Under the pieces are notes generated by a model. The model worked only from the letters and a program-made list of their open reading frames with translations. It was not told the origin of the DNA and ran no database searches. From positions 1-57,538 of the forward strand of contig JAUCBJ010005502.1 of NCBI GenBank assembly GCA_032718475.1: DNA of 57,538 nt, in the 5' to 3' direction. Positions 29,831 to 40,598 of the stretch are shown piece by piece. Made by a program: the position numbers and the translations under genes. The stretch's first letter is position 1. The number at the start of each line of letters is the position of its first letter. Source of the stretch: Nemertoderma westbladi. Its lineage: Eukaryota; Xenacoelomorpha; Nemertodermatida; Nemertodermatidae.

Positions 29831-31452
29831 ACTTTTACTTCTATAAAGTTATCAGGCAATACCCTGTCATTATTGAGGAGCTTTTCAAAGTGGGCATTCC
29901 AACCATTGAGGTGATCGGCTGGTGATTCTACCTTAACCCTTGGTGGTTGGTTGGCTTTTCCACCCAATAAGCAAGTTGATCAATTTCCATCCCTGAGATG
30001 ATTGCCTGCTGTTGTCCGCATCATTGATGGCATCAACCTGTTGGTTTATTAGCTCCTGCAGATTAACAGAGTACTGCCTGTTCAGGGACCTAGATACAGC
30101 ATTAACTGCATTCTTTGCCGCTGTAGTCTGTTAGAGTCGGGACTCTTTCTGCACCTTATAGAGGTCCAGGGGGCCCTTTTCCTGTTACAATGGTATACAG
30201 GAACTGTTGCTGCAGCTGCTAACTTAACTGCTTCTGTGAAGGCAGTATAGCCCTCTCAGTGATCTGCAGCCTCAGAGGCAAGAACCTCATACCTGTTGCT
30301 CAGCTGTAGTGTGAATGAAGCTGGATCTCACACTTGGCTGTTGCTACAGAGAGGACCAGTCATACCATGGCAAGGTAGATTTCGTTGTTCTGCTAGCACG
30401 CAGACTAAGTCTTACCTTGGCCACAATAAGGCTGGAGAAGGGTCGAAATGTAAAAGCATTACAGTCTTGTATAGAGCTCTGTATTTCCTATCTGGGACTA
30501 TCTGTAGTCTATCTGGGACTTGTGACCACTGGGTCCACTATGAGTCCATAGCTTTCCAGTTCACTTCTTGAACTGGGTTCCAGCTGAAAACAATCCATTT
30601 GAAGAGATAAAATCCTGAAGATGGACGGAATTTCGGTTAACACTATCGCTATAGACCCAGGGCAATGTAGGTGATTGATGCAGACTTGCATTAAAGTCTC
30701 CCAGGAATGTTAAGAATGCATGCTGATCCACTCCATCAGTAGCTGCATGTAGATTGTGGTAGAAATTTTCCACCTCCTCTACAGGGGCAAAACTAGTTGG
30801 AAGGTAGCACACAATCAGAATCACCTTAGGAAACTTCTTAGACAGTCTTCCAGAACATGAGAAGTGGCAACGGATGATCCAGTTAGAGATTTGGTCTATT
30901 TTGTCCAATGCTGCATGTGCAGTTTGATTCATCAATAGACCAATTCCACCATTGCCACTATCATCTGCTGATGCAAGGGCGAGTCACCAACCACCCCCAT
31001 GTCCTTAATCAGAACGTCATCAGTCTGTCCAGTATGCATTCGGTGCTCTTGAATTCCCACTGCTCTAAGAGAAAGCTTATCTGCCAAGGCAGTCAGCTCA
31101 CCTTGTCGCATTGGGGACCTGAGTGTTAGGGTGTTAACTGAGGCTAGTCTAGTGACTTGCCTTAGATTCACCAATGGCTTAGTTGGTCGGGGTGGAACAT
31201 GAGAGTAGCCTCCAACTCCAGAATACCTCTCCCCTCACAATCTGGCCTCCCTGGTGACCCAGGGTTTGGGCCAGAAAGGTCATCAGGAAGAGGAATCACA
31301 TAATTGTTGGCTGCTCTCTCTCCAGTAGGGGGTGAGACAGGCCGGTCAGGAGATAACTGACGCCTGTGAGGCCAATTGTGGCCTGGTTTACACCCTGGTT
31401 TGCCATTCCACAGGGTGGGTGTCGCAGTGGAGTCAGATATGAGGCCCATCAC
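29831..31452 (-). pseudogene. RTE-like LINE endonuclease region, opposite strand
   Basis: Minus-strand order: a Pro/Gly-rich N-terminal part (31,452-31,168), then LASVNTLTLRSPMRQGELTA, LRAVGIQEHRMHTG (catalytic Glu kept), MNQTAHAALDKI, ILIVCYLPTSFAPVEEVENF, LTFLGDFNASL (GDFN kept), DSVNRNSVHLQDFISSNGLF, and further downstream KLWTHSGPSG, NRYEVLASEAADH and SPADHLNGWNAHFEKLLNN close to 29,850. This is an APE endonuclease plus the pre-RT linker. Two long frames (31,174-30,932 and 30,935-30,561) are joined across one shift. The matching 3' end may be the fragment at 25,411-25,745, with the RT core lost. Confidence 0.8.
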
Positions 31453-32027
31453 CCATACCTACTCTGACGCACATGAACCACCATTGGTTGTGCAGCTCAT
31501 CTGCTGGGCCATGCCTTATACCCTTGCAGTCGCAGTGAAGTGCACTCAGAGTGGACATGAAAACACTCTACTCCTGACCAGTCATTGGTAGATTACCATC
31601 TGCCTGGCCAGGCCATATACCCCTGCAGCCAAGTATATGGGTCCTTAATCCAGGAGTCCTTAATCCCTACCCACAGATTTCTCAACAATTCATTGTAAAA
31701 TTGACGCTGCCCATTTGCAAGAGTCAGATGTTCTAGCAGCTATTCTGATCTTTTCGGCTCGAACTTACTCGGTATGGGCAGGACTACCGAGAACAGCGCT
31801 ATTCCATTGTTCTTGCATGTTTCACATAAATCTGACATTCGTTTCATTGTACAAATCTGTTGGCAGTACAATTTCCAAATCATGGAGAAAGTTGAACGTG
31901 CAACAGCTGGAGGTTTGCTTCTTCGCAGTTAACCATGTAATGACAGTGAAGTCGTTACACACTCGGCAGTTGTACTAGTTTGAAGTCTTTAATTCCTGGC
32001 ATATGACCAGGTAATGAATGGTATTAC
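31453..32027. other. no clear gene; imperfect direct repeat
   Basis: CTGCTGGGCCATGCCTTATA at about 31,501 and CTGCCTGGCCAGGCCATATA at about 31,601 form an imperfect direct repeat with about 100-bp spacing. This may be the 5' UTR of the minus-strand LINE. A plus-strand ORF at 31,715-31,978 has no recognisable domain. Confidence 0.4.
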
Positions 32028-32290
32028 TCAGGCATTAGCAATGTTTTCAATAAACCATGCAACATTAATACATAACTGTGCACAGGTTTTAATACCAGGT
32101 TTACCAACTAATCCATGGGTGCGTTTCTGTACACCAAACATATCATAGTGTTTAACTAAATTTTTACATTTTTTCATTCCTATGTAATGTATGAAATTTA
32201 AAGTTTCAACACAAATCCTTAAACCCTCAAATCGAAAACGCATCCACTTTCGCTCACCCACCAGTAGCATGCATCTCTGAACTTGTGTAA
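32028..32290 (-). pseudogene. TE-associated uncharacterised protein fragment
   Basis: Minus-strand frame of about 85 residues with ERKWMRFRFEGLRICVETLN, FIHYIGMKKCKNLVKHYDMF and GVQKRTHGLVGKPGIKTCAQ. I recall the pattern FLxGIxxxRLxxLxxHYxxNGxxxRxHGNxGRxPxN from a common invertebrate repeat-encoded protein that sits upstream of a transposase-like part; spacing here is the same. Only this N-terminal piece is visible. Function not established. Confidence 0.4.
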
Positions 32291-32645
32291 AGTAGCTTGG
32301 AATATTCCTGAGAAAAATCTGAATGTTGCCTAGCTGATTCTATGTGTGAAAGTACCGCAATGTCAAGTTCATCACTTGTCATCTCAAAATAAACGATTAT
32401 TTATATTCCTAGCCAGTCAGTGGCATCTCTCCCTGCCTGCCTGCCTGACTATTCCTATGACTACCTACCTATTAATTTATGCTCAACCTGTTTAACTAAT
32501 ATTCCTACAGAGTCTGTATTTATTGTATTATTGTGTTTATTGCTTTAGCTAAAAGACAGATTTAATAATGATTGTCAATAATATTAAATACCAGAACTGT
32601 AGGCTTATATCCGAAATAGTTTATACCACAAAATATTGGGCTGGC
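32291..32645. other. no gene seen
   Basis: AT-rich DNA before the large tandem duplication. Confidence 0.4.
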
Positions 32646-33099
32646 TATTTGTTAATGGGATTTCTGTGGAATGATCTAAAAATATTATTATTATTTTATT
32701 GAGTCCTTATAATTAGCCAAATTGAATACCAATTTGAGTAACTAAAGCTACTTCAACTAAGCCTACTAGTCCATTTTTTCCTTTTCAAAATAAGAACTTA
32801 GATCCTTGTCCAGATTATTTTTTCAGTTTGGTATAAGACACTGTCTTTTTGACACACCCAAACTTCTCTTCGTCTCTGAGTTTCATTAGACTGTTTTTTT
32901 TCTTTATTTATTGAACAATTGTTACTTCTTTTTTTTCCTCTAGGTGGATTATTATTTTTTTTTACTATATTTGCCCTTGTTTTTTGTCCAATAATTTTTT
33001 TTTACATTTTCTTTTCTCCCATCTTGTTTTCTCCCTTCTTGTTTTTTCCCTTCTTGTTTTCTCTGTTCAACACTGTTCAACCATCTTATTAACCATCCA

Positions 33100-33537
33100 T
33101 ATTGACCGCAAGGGATCTGGGGGGAGACAAATAACCTGGTTTGGTTAGTTCCTATGAATGGAATGGGTCTTGGAAGACAACCTCTGGGTTGTAATCGATG
33201 AGATCCAACAGGATAGTACCCATCCCAGCAGTGGTCTCACAGATATACTGTACAACCACGTCACCACATCTCCCCAACCAAATGAAATTGCTTAAATCCA
33301 AAGTGAAACGAGAAACACGAGGTAGCATTGTAAGTTCAAGCACTTTGAGAGGCAGCAATGAGTAAAAAGTCTCCAAGATTGGGTTTCCTGAGTCCCGGAT
33401 GAAGTATGGGAAGTTGACTCAATGCATTGCGGTGGATCTGGGTAATCCTTCTGGTAGGTCCGGAATAGGCATGGATTGAAATCTCCATATATATATATAC
33501 ATATATAAATCTCTATTTGAATTCTCCATATATACAT
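33100..33537 (-). pseudogene. unidentified ORF (third gene of the block), unit 1
   Basis: Minus-strand sequence encodes LPLKVLELTMLPRVSRFTLD, LSNFIWLGRCGDVVVQYICE and TTAGMGTILLDLIDYNPEVV followed by FQDPFHS and a TAG at about 33,163. Past the TAG the same frame stays open for roughly another 100 codons as a Lys/Glu/Gln-rich tail. A frameshift near 33,376 separates the N-terminal part (compare unit 2). No family recognised. Position after the virus-like and gag-like frames on the same strand suggests it belongs to the same inserted element. Confidence 0.4.
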
Positions 33538-34109
33538 GTGTAATGTATATTGGTGGTCTCAATGATGGTTAGTGTACCTTAAAACAAAATGTCAAGGTCA
33601 GGTCAGGTATTCTAGGTCATTGATCAAGAAAACTACTAGCCACACCATGACTCATAAATTATTCCATGCAAATATATAATTGAGAATTAAATTACCGGTA
33701 TATATTACATTTACTAGCTAATAAAACTAGCTAACACAAAATCAAAAGTACTAGCTACCATCTTACTGTCAGAAGGTCAAATATTTGTTCTAGATAAAAA
33801 AACCTCATAATAAAGTACATTTTTACAAGAAAAAACTTGGTAATTTTTTTTTCAATTTTTCAATTATAATTTTTTTCACTAGCTAATAAAAAGTACTAGC
33901 TAATACAAAATCAAAATTACTAGCTACCATCATACTGCCAGAAAGGTAAATATTTGTTCTAAAACATTAAACCTCATGATAAAAACCATTTTCATATGAA
34001 ACAATTTGTTTAAAAAGTAGGTACCCATAACATAGTAGTACCCACTAGCTACCATATAATATATATTAAGGTTCTAGAATATTCACCATTATATAGTACC
34101 AATTAAATT

Positions 34110-34212
34110 TGGTCCCGGACAATTCGGTCCCATTAATATGCATGTTTTGGGACCGAATTGTCCTAGTCAGTATCCAGACAATTCGGTCCCGGACAATTCG
34201 GTCCCGGAAAAT
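34110..34212. repeat. GGACAATTCGGTCCC minisatellite, unit 1
   Basis: Copies of GGACAATTCGGTCCC in both orientations around a GTCCCATTAATATGCATGTT centre. Three direct and one inverted copies are visible. It interrupts the gag-like coding region just after KFLKGKA. Confidence 0.8.
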
Positions 34213-34700
34213 TCGAAGCCTTACCCTTTAGAAACTTCGGCATAAATTCTAACCGCTGATTATCATCCAATTCAGGACACTCCAAATGTACACATACGCG
34301 TTTTTTGAATGCTGGAAACCTTGATGGCTCACCAGAAAATTTTATAGGATTTATGGAAATTTATTTCCATATTGTATTGTATTTTAGCAAGAACAACGTC
34401 TGGCCTTGGCTGCATATTACTGGGATCCTTTTTAACAACATTCGAACCATAGCCATTATAAAGTACATTAGATGATACAGGTTCATATACCATCTGACTT
34501 TGGTAGTTACCAGAGGTTGTATAGTTAGGTTGTACATTTTGATACTTGTATTTCACTTCAGTACTATTGCTTATATTTTTAGCTATTGTTGGTGCAACAC
34601 CAACATCACCATAACAAATTGGTTGATGTTGTTGTGATGTGGGTAAAATATTGGAGCGTTTACTGCAAGTTTGCTTGTACTGGAACTTATAATTGTAGAT
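34205..34700 (-). pseudogene. retroelement gag-like fragment (DUF1759-like), unit 1
   Basis: On the minus strand a Gln/Asn/Tyr-rich frame (QPNYTTSGNYQSQMVYEPVS then SNVLYNG...) runs into RPDVVLAKIQ. Then, one frame over, IKFSGEPSRFPAFKKRVCVH followed by LECPELDDNQRLEFMPKFLK and GKA is readable. The pattern KFSGxPxxFxxFxxxF...LxDxxRLxxLxxxLxGxA is that of the conserved gag domain in BEL/Pao-type and related LTR elements (DUF1759). Copy 1 has a small insertion before IKFSG that breaks the frame. The fragment is cut by the minisatellite. Confidence 0.55.
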
Positions 34701-34779
34701 TCAGTTACTTGATGTATAAACAATAATAAAATCTCCTGAAAGGAGAACTTAGACTATATGAACAAGATAACGACAACAA

Positions 34780-36855
34780 TTAAATAGTTGGAATATTATC
34801 GTTTATCTGCGGCAATAATGCCCTATTATACTGATCAGCTAAGTAGAGGACCATCGGGTTGTGGATCATCGATTCACTGCACTTGTCCTCTGAGGACTCG
34901 CCAGGTAATTGTACCACAAGTCTACCGTTTATGGTGGCGCAACCCATGATGTATATCCTACGGAAGTTTGCCAAGAACCCCTCTAATTCATTGTTATTGC
35001 ATACAGCCAGGAGAATGTTCTCGGCATGTATTATTTTCGCTATCCCCTCCAATTTAGTGAGAGTGCTCGGTAAATACTCGGACCAGTTTGTTATTCCGTC
35101 AGATTCGATGAGTTGCATCGCCAGCGAGTGTATAATACTCGCAGTTTGAATTCTTATACGCGATAGTCCTCGGTTGTGCCGTATTTTAACCGGCCACATC
35201 CCTAAATGGTAGCATATTATTGCTATATCTGCTCTAACTCCTTCGCCCGGTTCCTTATAGTAGAAGATAGTACAGTCATGATATATCTCCTTTGCTCGTG
35301 AAGCGACGGCACGATCAACCATTTGGAATACGACGAGTGGTAGTTTTGAAGAGTCACTAACCAAATGGGCGGGACCCTTTATTACAGCTCCATGTAACAT
35401 CCTGGTACTCTCAGTCCCAGTTCCCTCTGTTGTGATGATCGGTAATATGACTACCCCGTCGTTCTGATTTTACATGTACGAAGCTACAGGTCTCAACATG
35501 GCCTCATACATCGAGATATACTCGTCACCCAAACTGGGACTGAAGGTGGATAAGATCTGGTCACTGATGTTTATCGCTTCGTCATTGACTGCGTTGTAAG
35601 ACTTACGTCCCAAGGGAGGAAGAATTCCGTCAGGGGTTGGACTACCCAGGTAGGCGACGAACTCTTCAATGATCGGATCCGCTTTAGCTGATTGAATCGT
35701 AAAATTATGTAGAGACATTCCCTCATCTATAAATATTCTTTTCCTAGACTCCCTGGCGCGACCCACGCCAAATAATGTCTTCTCCGCTCCCGATATCAGA
35801 TCGTTAGATCTCCTAGGTTCCTTCATGTTATTAGCCCAGTGCGGTAGGCACTTCTGCACTGTAATTTCGAACTCTCTGCTTGTGCTTTGATCTGGCACTA
35901 GATGTAATAGAAAATTTTCACATGCCTTAACGTTTGTAGTATTATCTTTTAACGGCGCTTTTCGCATCCGTAGCGGGAACATGGTTTTCCATTTTATGCA
36001 ACAACCCTCATTAAGAGGGGTCTTGTCAGCGTGAGTAAGTACCTGGAAAGATGTTCTCGGGGTATACATGGTCTGCAATGAAATTCTAATACATTCGTTA
36101 CGGAGATCTAACCGCTTGATTTTACACCTCGATACAGCTTGAGTTGGATCAACTTCTCTCTGGTTGAAGAGGGTTAAAACCTCTTTGGGCATCTCGAGAA
36201 CTTGAGGGGCCTCATTAGTCCTGGCTGCAATCCTGATACGCTCACAGTCATAATCCGATAATTGTAATTTAATGTTAACTAGAGCGTCCTTAATATATAA
36301 TATTTGTTGAGAATTTAGCGCACTAACGTCACCACAGAGTATTTCGGGTTGGAAAAAGTCAACTGCTATTATTGTAGTGAGATTCCTCACTCCTTTGACG
36401 ATTAGGGTTTCTACCTTGCGGTCGTACGATCGTAGAGCGTTTCCAATGTAAGACACCGCTATTTCCACTAACTGCGGTTCAATGTCTGGTTTTACAGGGG
36501 CTTTGTTTTTATTGTACTCAGTACCATTCTTGATAATCCCTTTCTTGATCAGGTCCGGCATGTAGTTCTCTAACTTATCGTCCCATTCGGGTGGAGTATA
36601 CAACCAGTGCTTTGAAATGGCAGTTCCTCTGTCCAATCCTTCTAGCACGATGTACTCATCAACCATATGGTCTCTTTCTAAACTACCTTTGATTAAGAAG
36701 CAGTCGTGAACCTGAGAACAAACTATGTAGTGAATGCACCACATCCATTTGGATAATGAATGTTGCTCTTCATTTCCTCTAAACCACCCCGGGCGGGTGG
36801 TGTCGGGTATCAATGATAGGATTTCAGCGGGTATCATGCTGAGCAGTTTAGACAT
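34780..36855 (-). pseudogene. virus-like nucleoprotein/capsid-like frame, unit 1
   Basis: Minus-strand frame starts at ATG 36,855 (MSKLLSMIPAEIL) and runs 461 codons to a TAA at 35,470-35,472. The same frame then continues open to a stop at 34,780, so about 690 codons with one internal nonsense codon. The predicted protein is mostly helical, lacks a signal peptide or membrane segment, and shows no RT, protease, integrase or transposase motif. Length, composition and a single long frame fit a structural protein of an RNA virus (a mononegavirus/jingchuvirus-like nucleoprotein or a toti-like capsid), that is, an endogenous viral element. I cannot choose between them by eye and a non-viral origin remains possible. 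The near-intact state implies a young insertion or past constraint. Confidence 0.5.
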
Positions 36856-37079
36856 TTTATTAAGAACCTCTTGCTATTGCTGGACGAGACAATTCGACAA
36901 CTTATTCGACAACTTAGGCAGGGATATTAAAGTTTAGGAGAATAACGACTGATTTGTTAATGGGATTTCTGTGGAATGATCTAAAAATAATATTATTATT
37001 TTATTGAGTCCTTATAATTAGCCAAATTGAATACCAATTTGAGTAACTAAAGCTACTTCAACTAAGCCTACTAGTCCAT

Positions 37080-37863
37080 TTTTTCCTTTTCAAAATAAGA
37101 ACTTAGATCCTTGTCCAGATTATTTTTTCAGTTTGGTATAAGACACTGTCTTTTTGACACACCCAAACTCCTCTTCCTCTCTGAGTTTCATTCGACTGTT
37201 TTTTTTCTTTATTTATTGAACAATTGTTACTTCTTTTTTTTCCTCTAGGTGGATTATTATTTTTTCTTTGCTATTTTTGCCCTTGTTTTTTGTCCAATAA
37301 TTTTTTTTTACATTTTCTTTTCTCCCATCTTGTTTTCTCCCTTCTTGTTTTTTCCCTTCTTGTTTTCTCTGTTCAACACTGTTCAACCATCTTATTAACC
37401 ATCCATATTGACCGCAAGGGATCTGGGGGGAGACAAATAACCTGGTTAGTTCCTATGAATGGAATGGGTCTTGGAATACGACCTCTGGGTTGTAATCGAT
37501 GAGATCCAACAGGATAGTACCCATCGCAGCAGTGGTCTCACAGATATACTGTACAACCACGTCACCACATCTCCCCAACCAAATGAAATTGCTTAAATCC
37601 AAAGTGAAACGAGAAACACGAGGTAGCATTGGAAGTTCAAGCACTTTGAGAGGCAGCAATGAGTAAAAAGTCTCCACAAGATTGGGTTTCCTGAGTCCCG
37701 GATGAAGTATGGGAAGTTGACTCAATGCATTGCAGTGGATCTGGGTAATCCTTCTGGTAGGTCCGGAATAGGCATGGATTGAAATCTCCATATATATATA
37801 CATATATAAATCTCTATTTGAATTCTCCATATATACATGTGTAATGTATATTGGTGGTCTCAA
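37080..37863 (-). pseudogene. unidentified ORF (third gene of the block), unit 2
   Basis: Better preserved copy of the 33,100-33,537 ORF: 136 codons from about 37,863 to a TAG at 37,453, containing GPTRRITQIHCNALSQLPIL, HPGLRKPNLVETFYSLLPLK and GRCGDVVVQYICETTAAMGT. The first 30 or so residues read through a TATA microsatellite and are doubtful. Past the TAG, which is identical in both units, the same frame stays open into a Lys/Glu-rich tail to about 37,080. A shared stop means the break pre-dates the duplication, or that the true protein ends there. Confidence 0.4.
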
Positions 37864-38407
37864 TGATGGTTAGTGTACCTTAAAACAAAATGTCAAGGTC
37901 AGGTCAGGTATTCTAGGTCATTGATCAAGAAAACTACTAGCTACACCATGACTCATAAATTATTCCATGCAAATATATAATTGAGAATTAAATTACCGGT
38001 ATATATTACATTTACTAGCTAATAAAACTAGCTAACGCAAAATCAAAAGTACTAGCTACCATCTTACTGTCAGAAGGTCAAATATTTGTTCTAGATAAAA
38101 AAACCTCATAATAAAGTACATTTTTACAAGAAAAAACTTGGTAATTTTTTTTTCAATTTTTCAATTATAATTTTTTTCACTAGCTAATAAAAAGTACTAG
38201 CTAATACAAAATCAAAATTACTAGCTACCATCATACTGCCAGAAAGGTAAATATTTGTTCTAGAACATAAAACCTCATGATAAAAACCATTTTCATATGA
38301 AACAATTTGTTTAAAAAGTGGGTACCCCTAACATAGTAGTACCCACTAGCTACCATATAATATATATTAAGGTTCTAGAATATTCACCATTATATAGTAC
38401 CAATTAA

Positions 38408-38622
38408 ATTTGGTCCCGGACAATTCTGTCCCATTAATATGCATGTTTTGGGACCGAATTGTCCTAGTCAGTATCCAGACAATTCGGTCCCGGACAATTC
38501 GGTCCCGGACAATTTGGTCCCGGACAATTCGGTCCCGGACAATTCGGTCCTGGAAAATTCGGTCCCAAAACACAAAATTAATGGGACCGAATTGTCAGGG
38601 ACCGAATTGTCCTGCTTCCATA
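38408..38622. repeat. GGACAATTCGGTCCC minisatellite, unit 2 (expanded)
   Basis: About ten copies of the 15-bp unit: direct copies at 38,476-38,556 and inverted copies (GGGACCGAATTGTC) at 38,450 and 38,583-38,612. The two orientations could pair as a large hairpin. The direct array is longer than in unit 1, showing expansion after the large duplication. Confidence 0.85.
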
Positions 38623-39070
38623 GAATTCTTTGAACAGCATATTTTTAAAGAACGCTCCAGAACATCCAAAGCCTTACCCTTTAAAAACTTCGGCATAAAT
38701 TCTAACCGCTGATTATCATCCAATTCAGGACACTCCAAATGTACACATACTCGTTTTTTGAATGCTGGAAACCTTGATGGCTCACCAGAAATTTTATAGG
38801 ATTTATGGATGCTAGGTATTGTATTTTAGCAAGAACAACGTCTGGCCTTGGCTGCATATTACTGGGATCCTTTTTAACAACATTCGAACCATAGCCATTA
38901 TAAAGTACATTAGATGATACAGGTTCATATACCATCCGACTTTGGTAGTTACCAGAGGTTGTATAGTTAGGTTGTACATTTTGATACTTGTACTTCACTT
39001 CAGTACTATTGCTTATATTTTTAGCTATTGTTGGTGCAACACCAACATCACCATAACAAATTGGTTGATG
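38623..39070 (-). pseudogene. retroelement gag-like fragment, unit 2
   Basis: Second copy of the gag-like region. The Gln/Asn/Tyr-rich part and RPDVVLAKIQYLASI are in frame. A short deletion in the KFSG codons shifts the frame. On the other side of the minisatellite, extra sequence coding KALDVLERSLK is kept, which unit 1 has lost. Each unit is therefore broken at a different place. Confidence 0.5.
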
Positions 39071-39112
39071 TTGTTGTGATGTGGGTAAAATATCCCTACC
39101 CCATCGTTCTGA

Positions 39113-40492
39113 TTATACATGTACGACGCTACAGGTCAACATGGCCTCATACATCGAGATATACTCGTCACCCAAACTGGGACTGAAGGTGGATAAGATC
39201 TGGTCACTGATGTTTATCGCTTCGTCATCGACTGCGTTGTAAGACTTACGTCCCAAGGGAGGAAGAATTCCGTCAGGGGTTGGACTACCCAGGTAGGCGA
39301 CGAACTCTTCAATGATCGGATCCGCTTTAGCTGATTGAATCGTAAAATTATGTAGAGACATTCCCTCATCTATAAATATTCTTTTCCTAGACTCCCTGGC
39401 GCGACCCACGCCAAATAATGTCTTCTCTGCTCCTGATATCAGATCGTTAGATCTCCTAGGTTCCTTCATGTTATTAGCCCAGTGCGGTAGGCACTTCCGC
39501 ACTGTAATTTCGAACTCTCTGCTTGTGCTTTGATCTGGCACTAGATGTAATAGGAAATTTTCACATGCCTTAACGTTTGTAGTGTTATCTTTTAACGGCG
39601 CTTTTCGCATCAGTAGCGGGAACATGGTTTTCCATTTTATGCAACAACCCTCATTAAGAGGGGTCTTGTCAGCGTGAGTAAGTACCTGGAAAGATGTTCT
39701 CGGGGTAAACATGGTCTGCAATGAAATTCTAATACATTCGTTACGGAGATCTAACCGCTTGATTTTACACCTCGATACAGCTTGAGTTGGATCAACTTCT
39801 CTCTGGTTGAAGAGGGTTAAAACCTCTTTGGTCATCTCGAGAACTTGAGGGGCCTCATTAGTCCTGGCTGCAATCCTGATACGCTCACAGTCATAATCTG
39901 ATAATTGTAATTTAATGTTAACTAGAGCGTCCTTAATATATTGTTGAGAATTTAGCGCACTAACGTCACCACAGAGTATTTCGGGTTGGAAAAAGTCAAC
40001 TGCTATTATTGTAGTGAGATTCCTCACTCCTTTGACGATTAGGGTTTCTACCTTGCGGTCGTACGATCGTAGAGCGTTTCCAACGTAAGACACCGCTATT
40101 TCCACTAACTGCGGTTCAATGTCTGGTTTTACAGGGGCTTTGTTTTTATTGTACTCAGTACCATTCTTGATAATCCCTTTCTTGATCAGGTCCGGCATGT
40201 AGTTCTCTAACTTATCGTCCCATTCGGGTGGAGTATACAACCAGCGCTTTGAAATGGCAGTTCCTCTGTCCAATCCTTCTAGCACGATGTACTCATCAAC
40301 CATATGGTCTCTTTCTAAACTACCTTTGATTAAGAAGCAGTCGTGAACCTGAGAACAAACTATGTAGTGAATGCACCACATCCATTTGGATAATGAATGT
40401 TGCTCTTCATTTCCTCTAAACCACCCCGGGCGGGTGGTGTCGGGTATCAATGATAGGATTTCAGCGGGTATCGTGCTGAGCAGTTTAGACAT
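39113..40492 (-). pseudogene. virus-like nucleoprotein/capsid-like frame, unit 2 (3'-deleted)
   Basis: Minus-strand ATG 40,492, 459 codons, almost identical to residues 1-455 of unit 1. There is a small deletion at the codons after SALNSQQ, and a few substitutions (for example Ile to Thr at the 9th residue). Near 39,135 a 2-nt deletion shifts the frame, and at about 39,093 an ~800-bp deletion removes the rest of the gene. The stop codon seen in unit 1 is not present here, so that mutation arose after duplication. Both copies are non-functional as they stand. Confidence 0.5.
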
Positions 40493-40598
40493 TTTATTAA
40501 GAACCTCTTGCTATTGCTGGACGAGACAATTCGACAACTTATTCAACAACTCGAGACAACTTAGGCAGGGATATTAAAGTTTAGGAGAATAACGACTG

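Larger units (their letters stand above)
32646..36952. repeat. large tandem duplication, unit 1 (4.3 kb)
   Basis: From ATTTGTTAATGGGATTTCTG (32,646) to AATAACGACTGA (36,952) this is repeated head to tail by unit 2. Identity is very high by eye, with scattered single-base differences and small indels. Unit 1 contains about 800 bp (34,653-35,450) that unit 2 lacks. It carries three minus-strand coding regions. Confidence 0.95.
36953..40598. repeat. large tandem duplication, unit 2 (3.65 kb)
   Basis: Starts at the same ATTTGTTAATGGG and ends at the same AATAACGACTGA. Compared with unit 1 it has lost about 800 bp at 39,093 (the C-terminal third of the virus-like frame) and gained about 150 bp around 38,540-38,690 in the CAATTCGGTCCC minisatellite region and the adjacent gag-like coding sequence. 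Confidence 0.95.

Noticed and set aside
34859-35149. Plus-strand ORF opposite the virus-like frame
   Set aside because: Antisense shadow of a long, better-supported minus-strand frame; the same applies to 36,734-36,937 and 40,371-40,577.
38367-38712. ORFs with RDRIV/TIRSR-type peptide repeats
   Set aside because: They translate the GGACAATTCGGTCCC minisatellite in various frames. No independent coding evidence.
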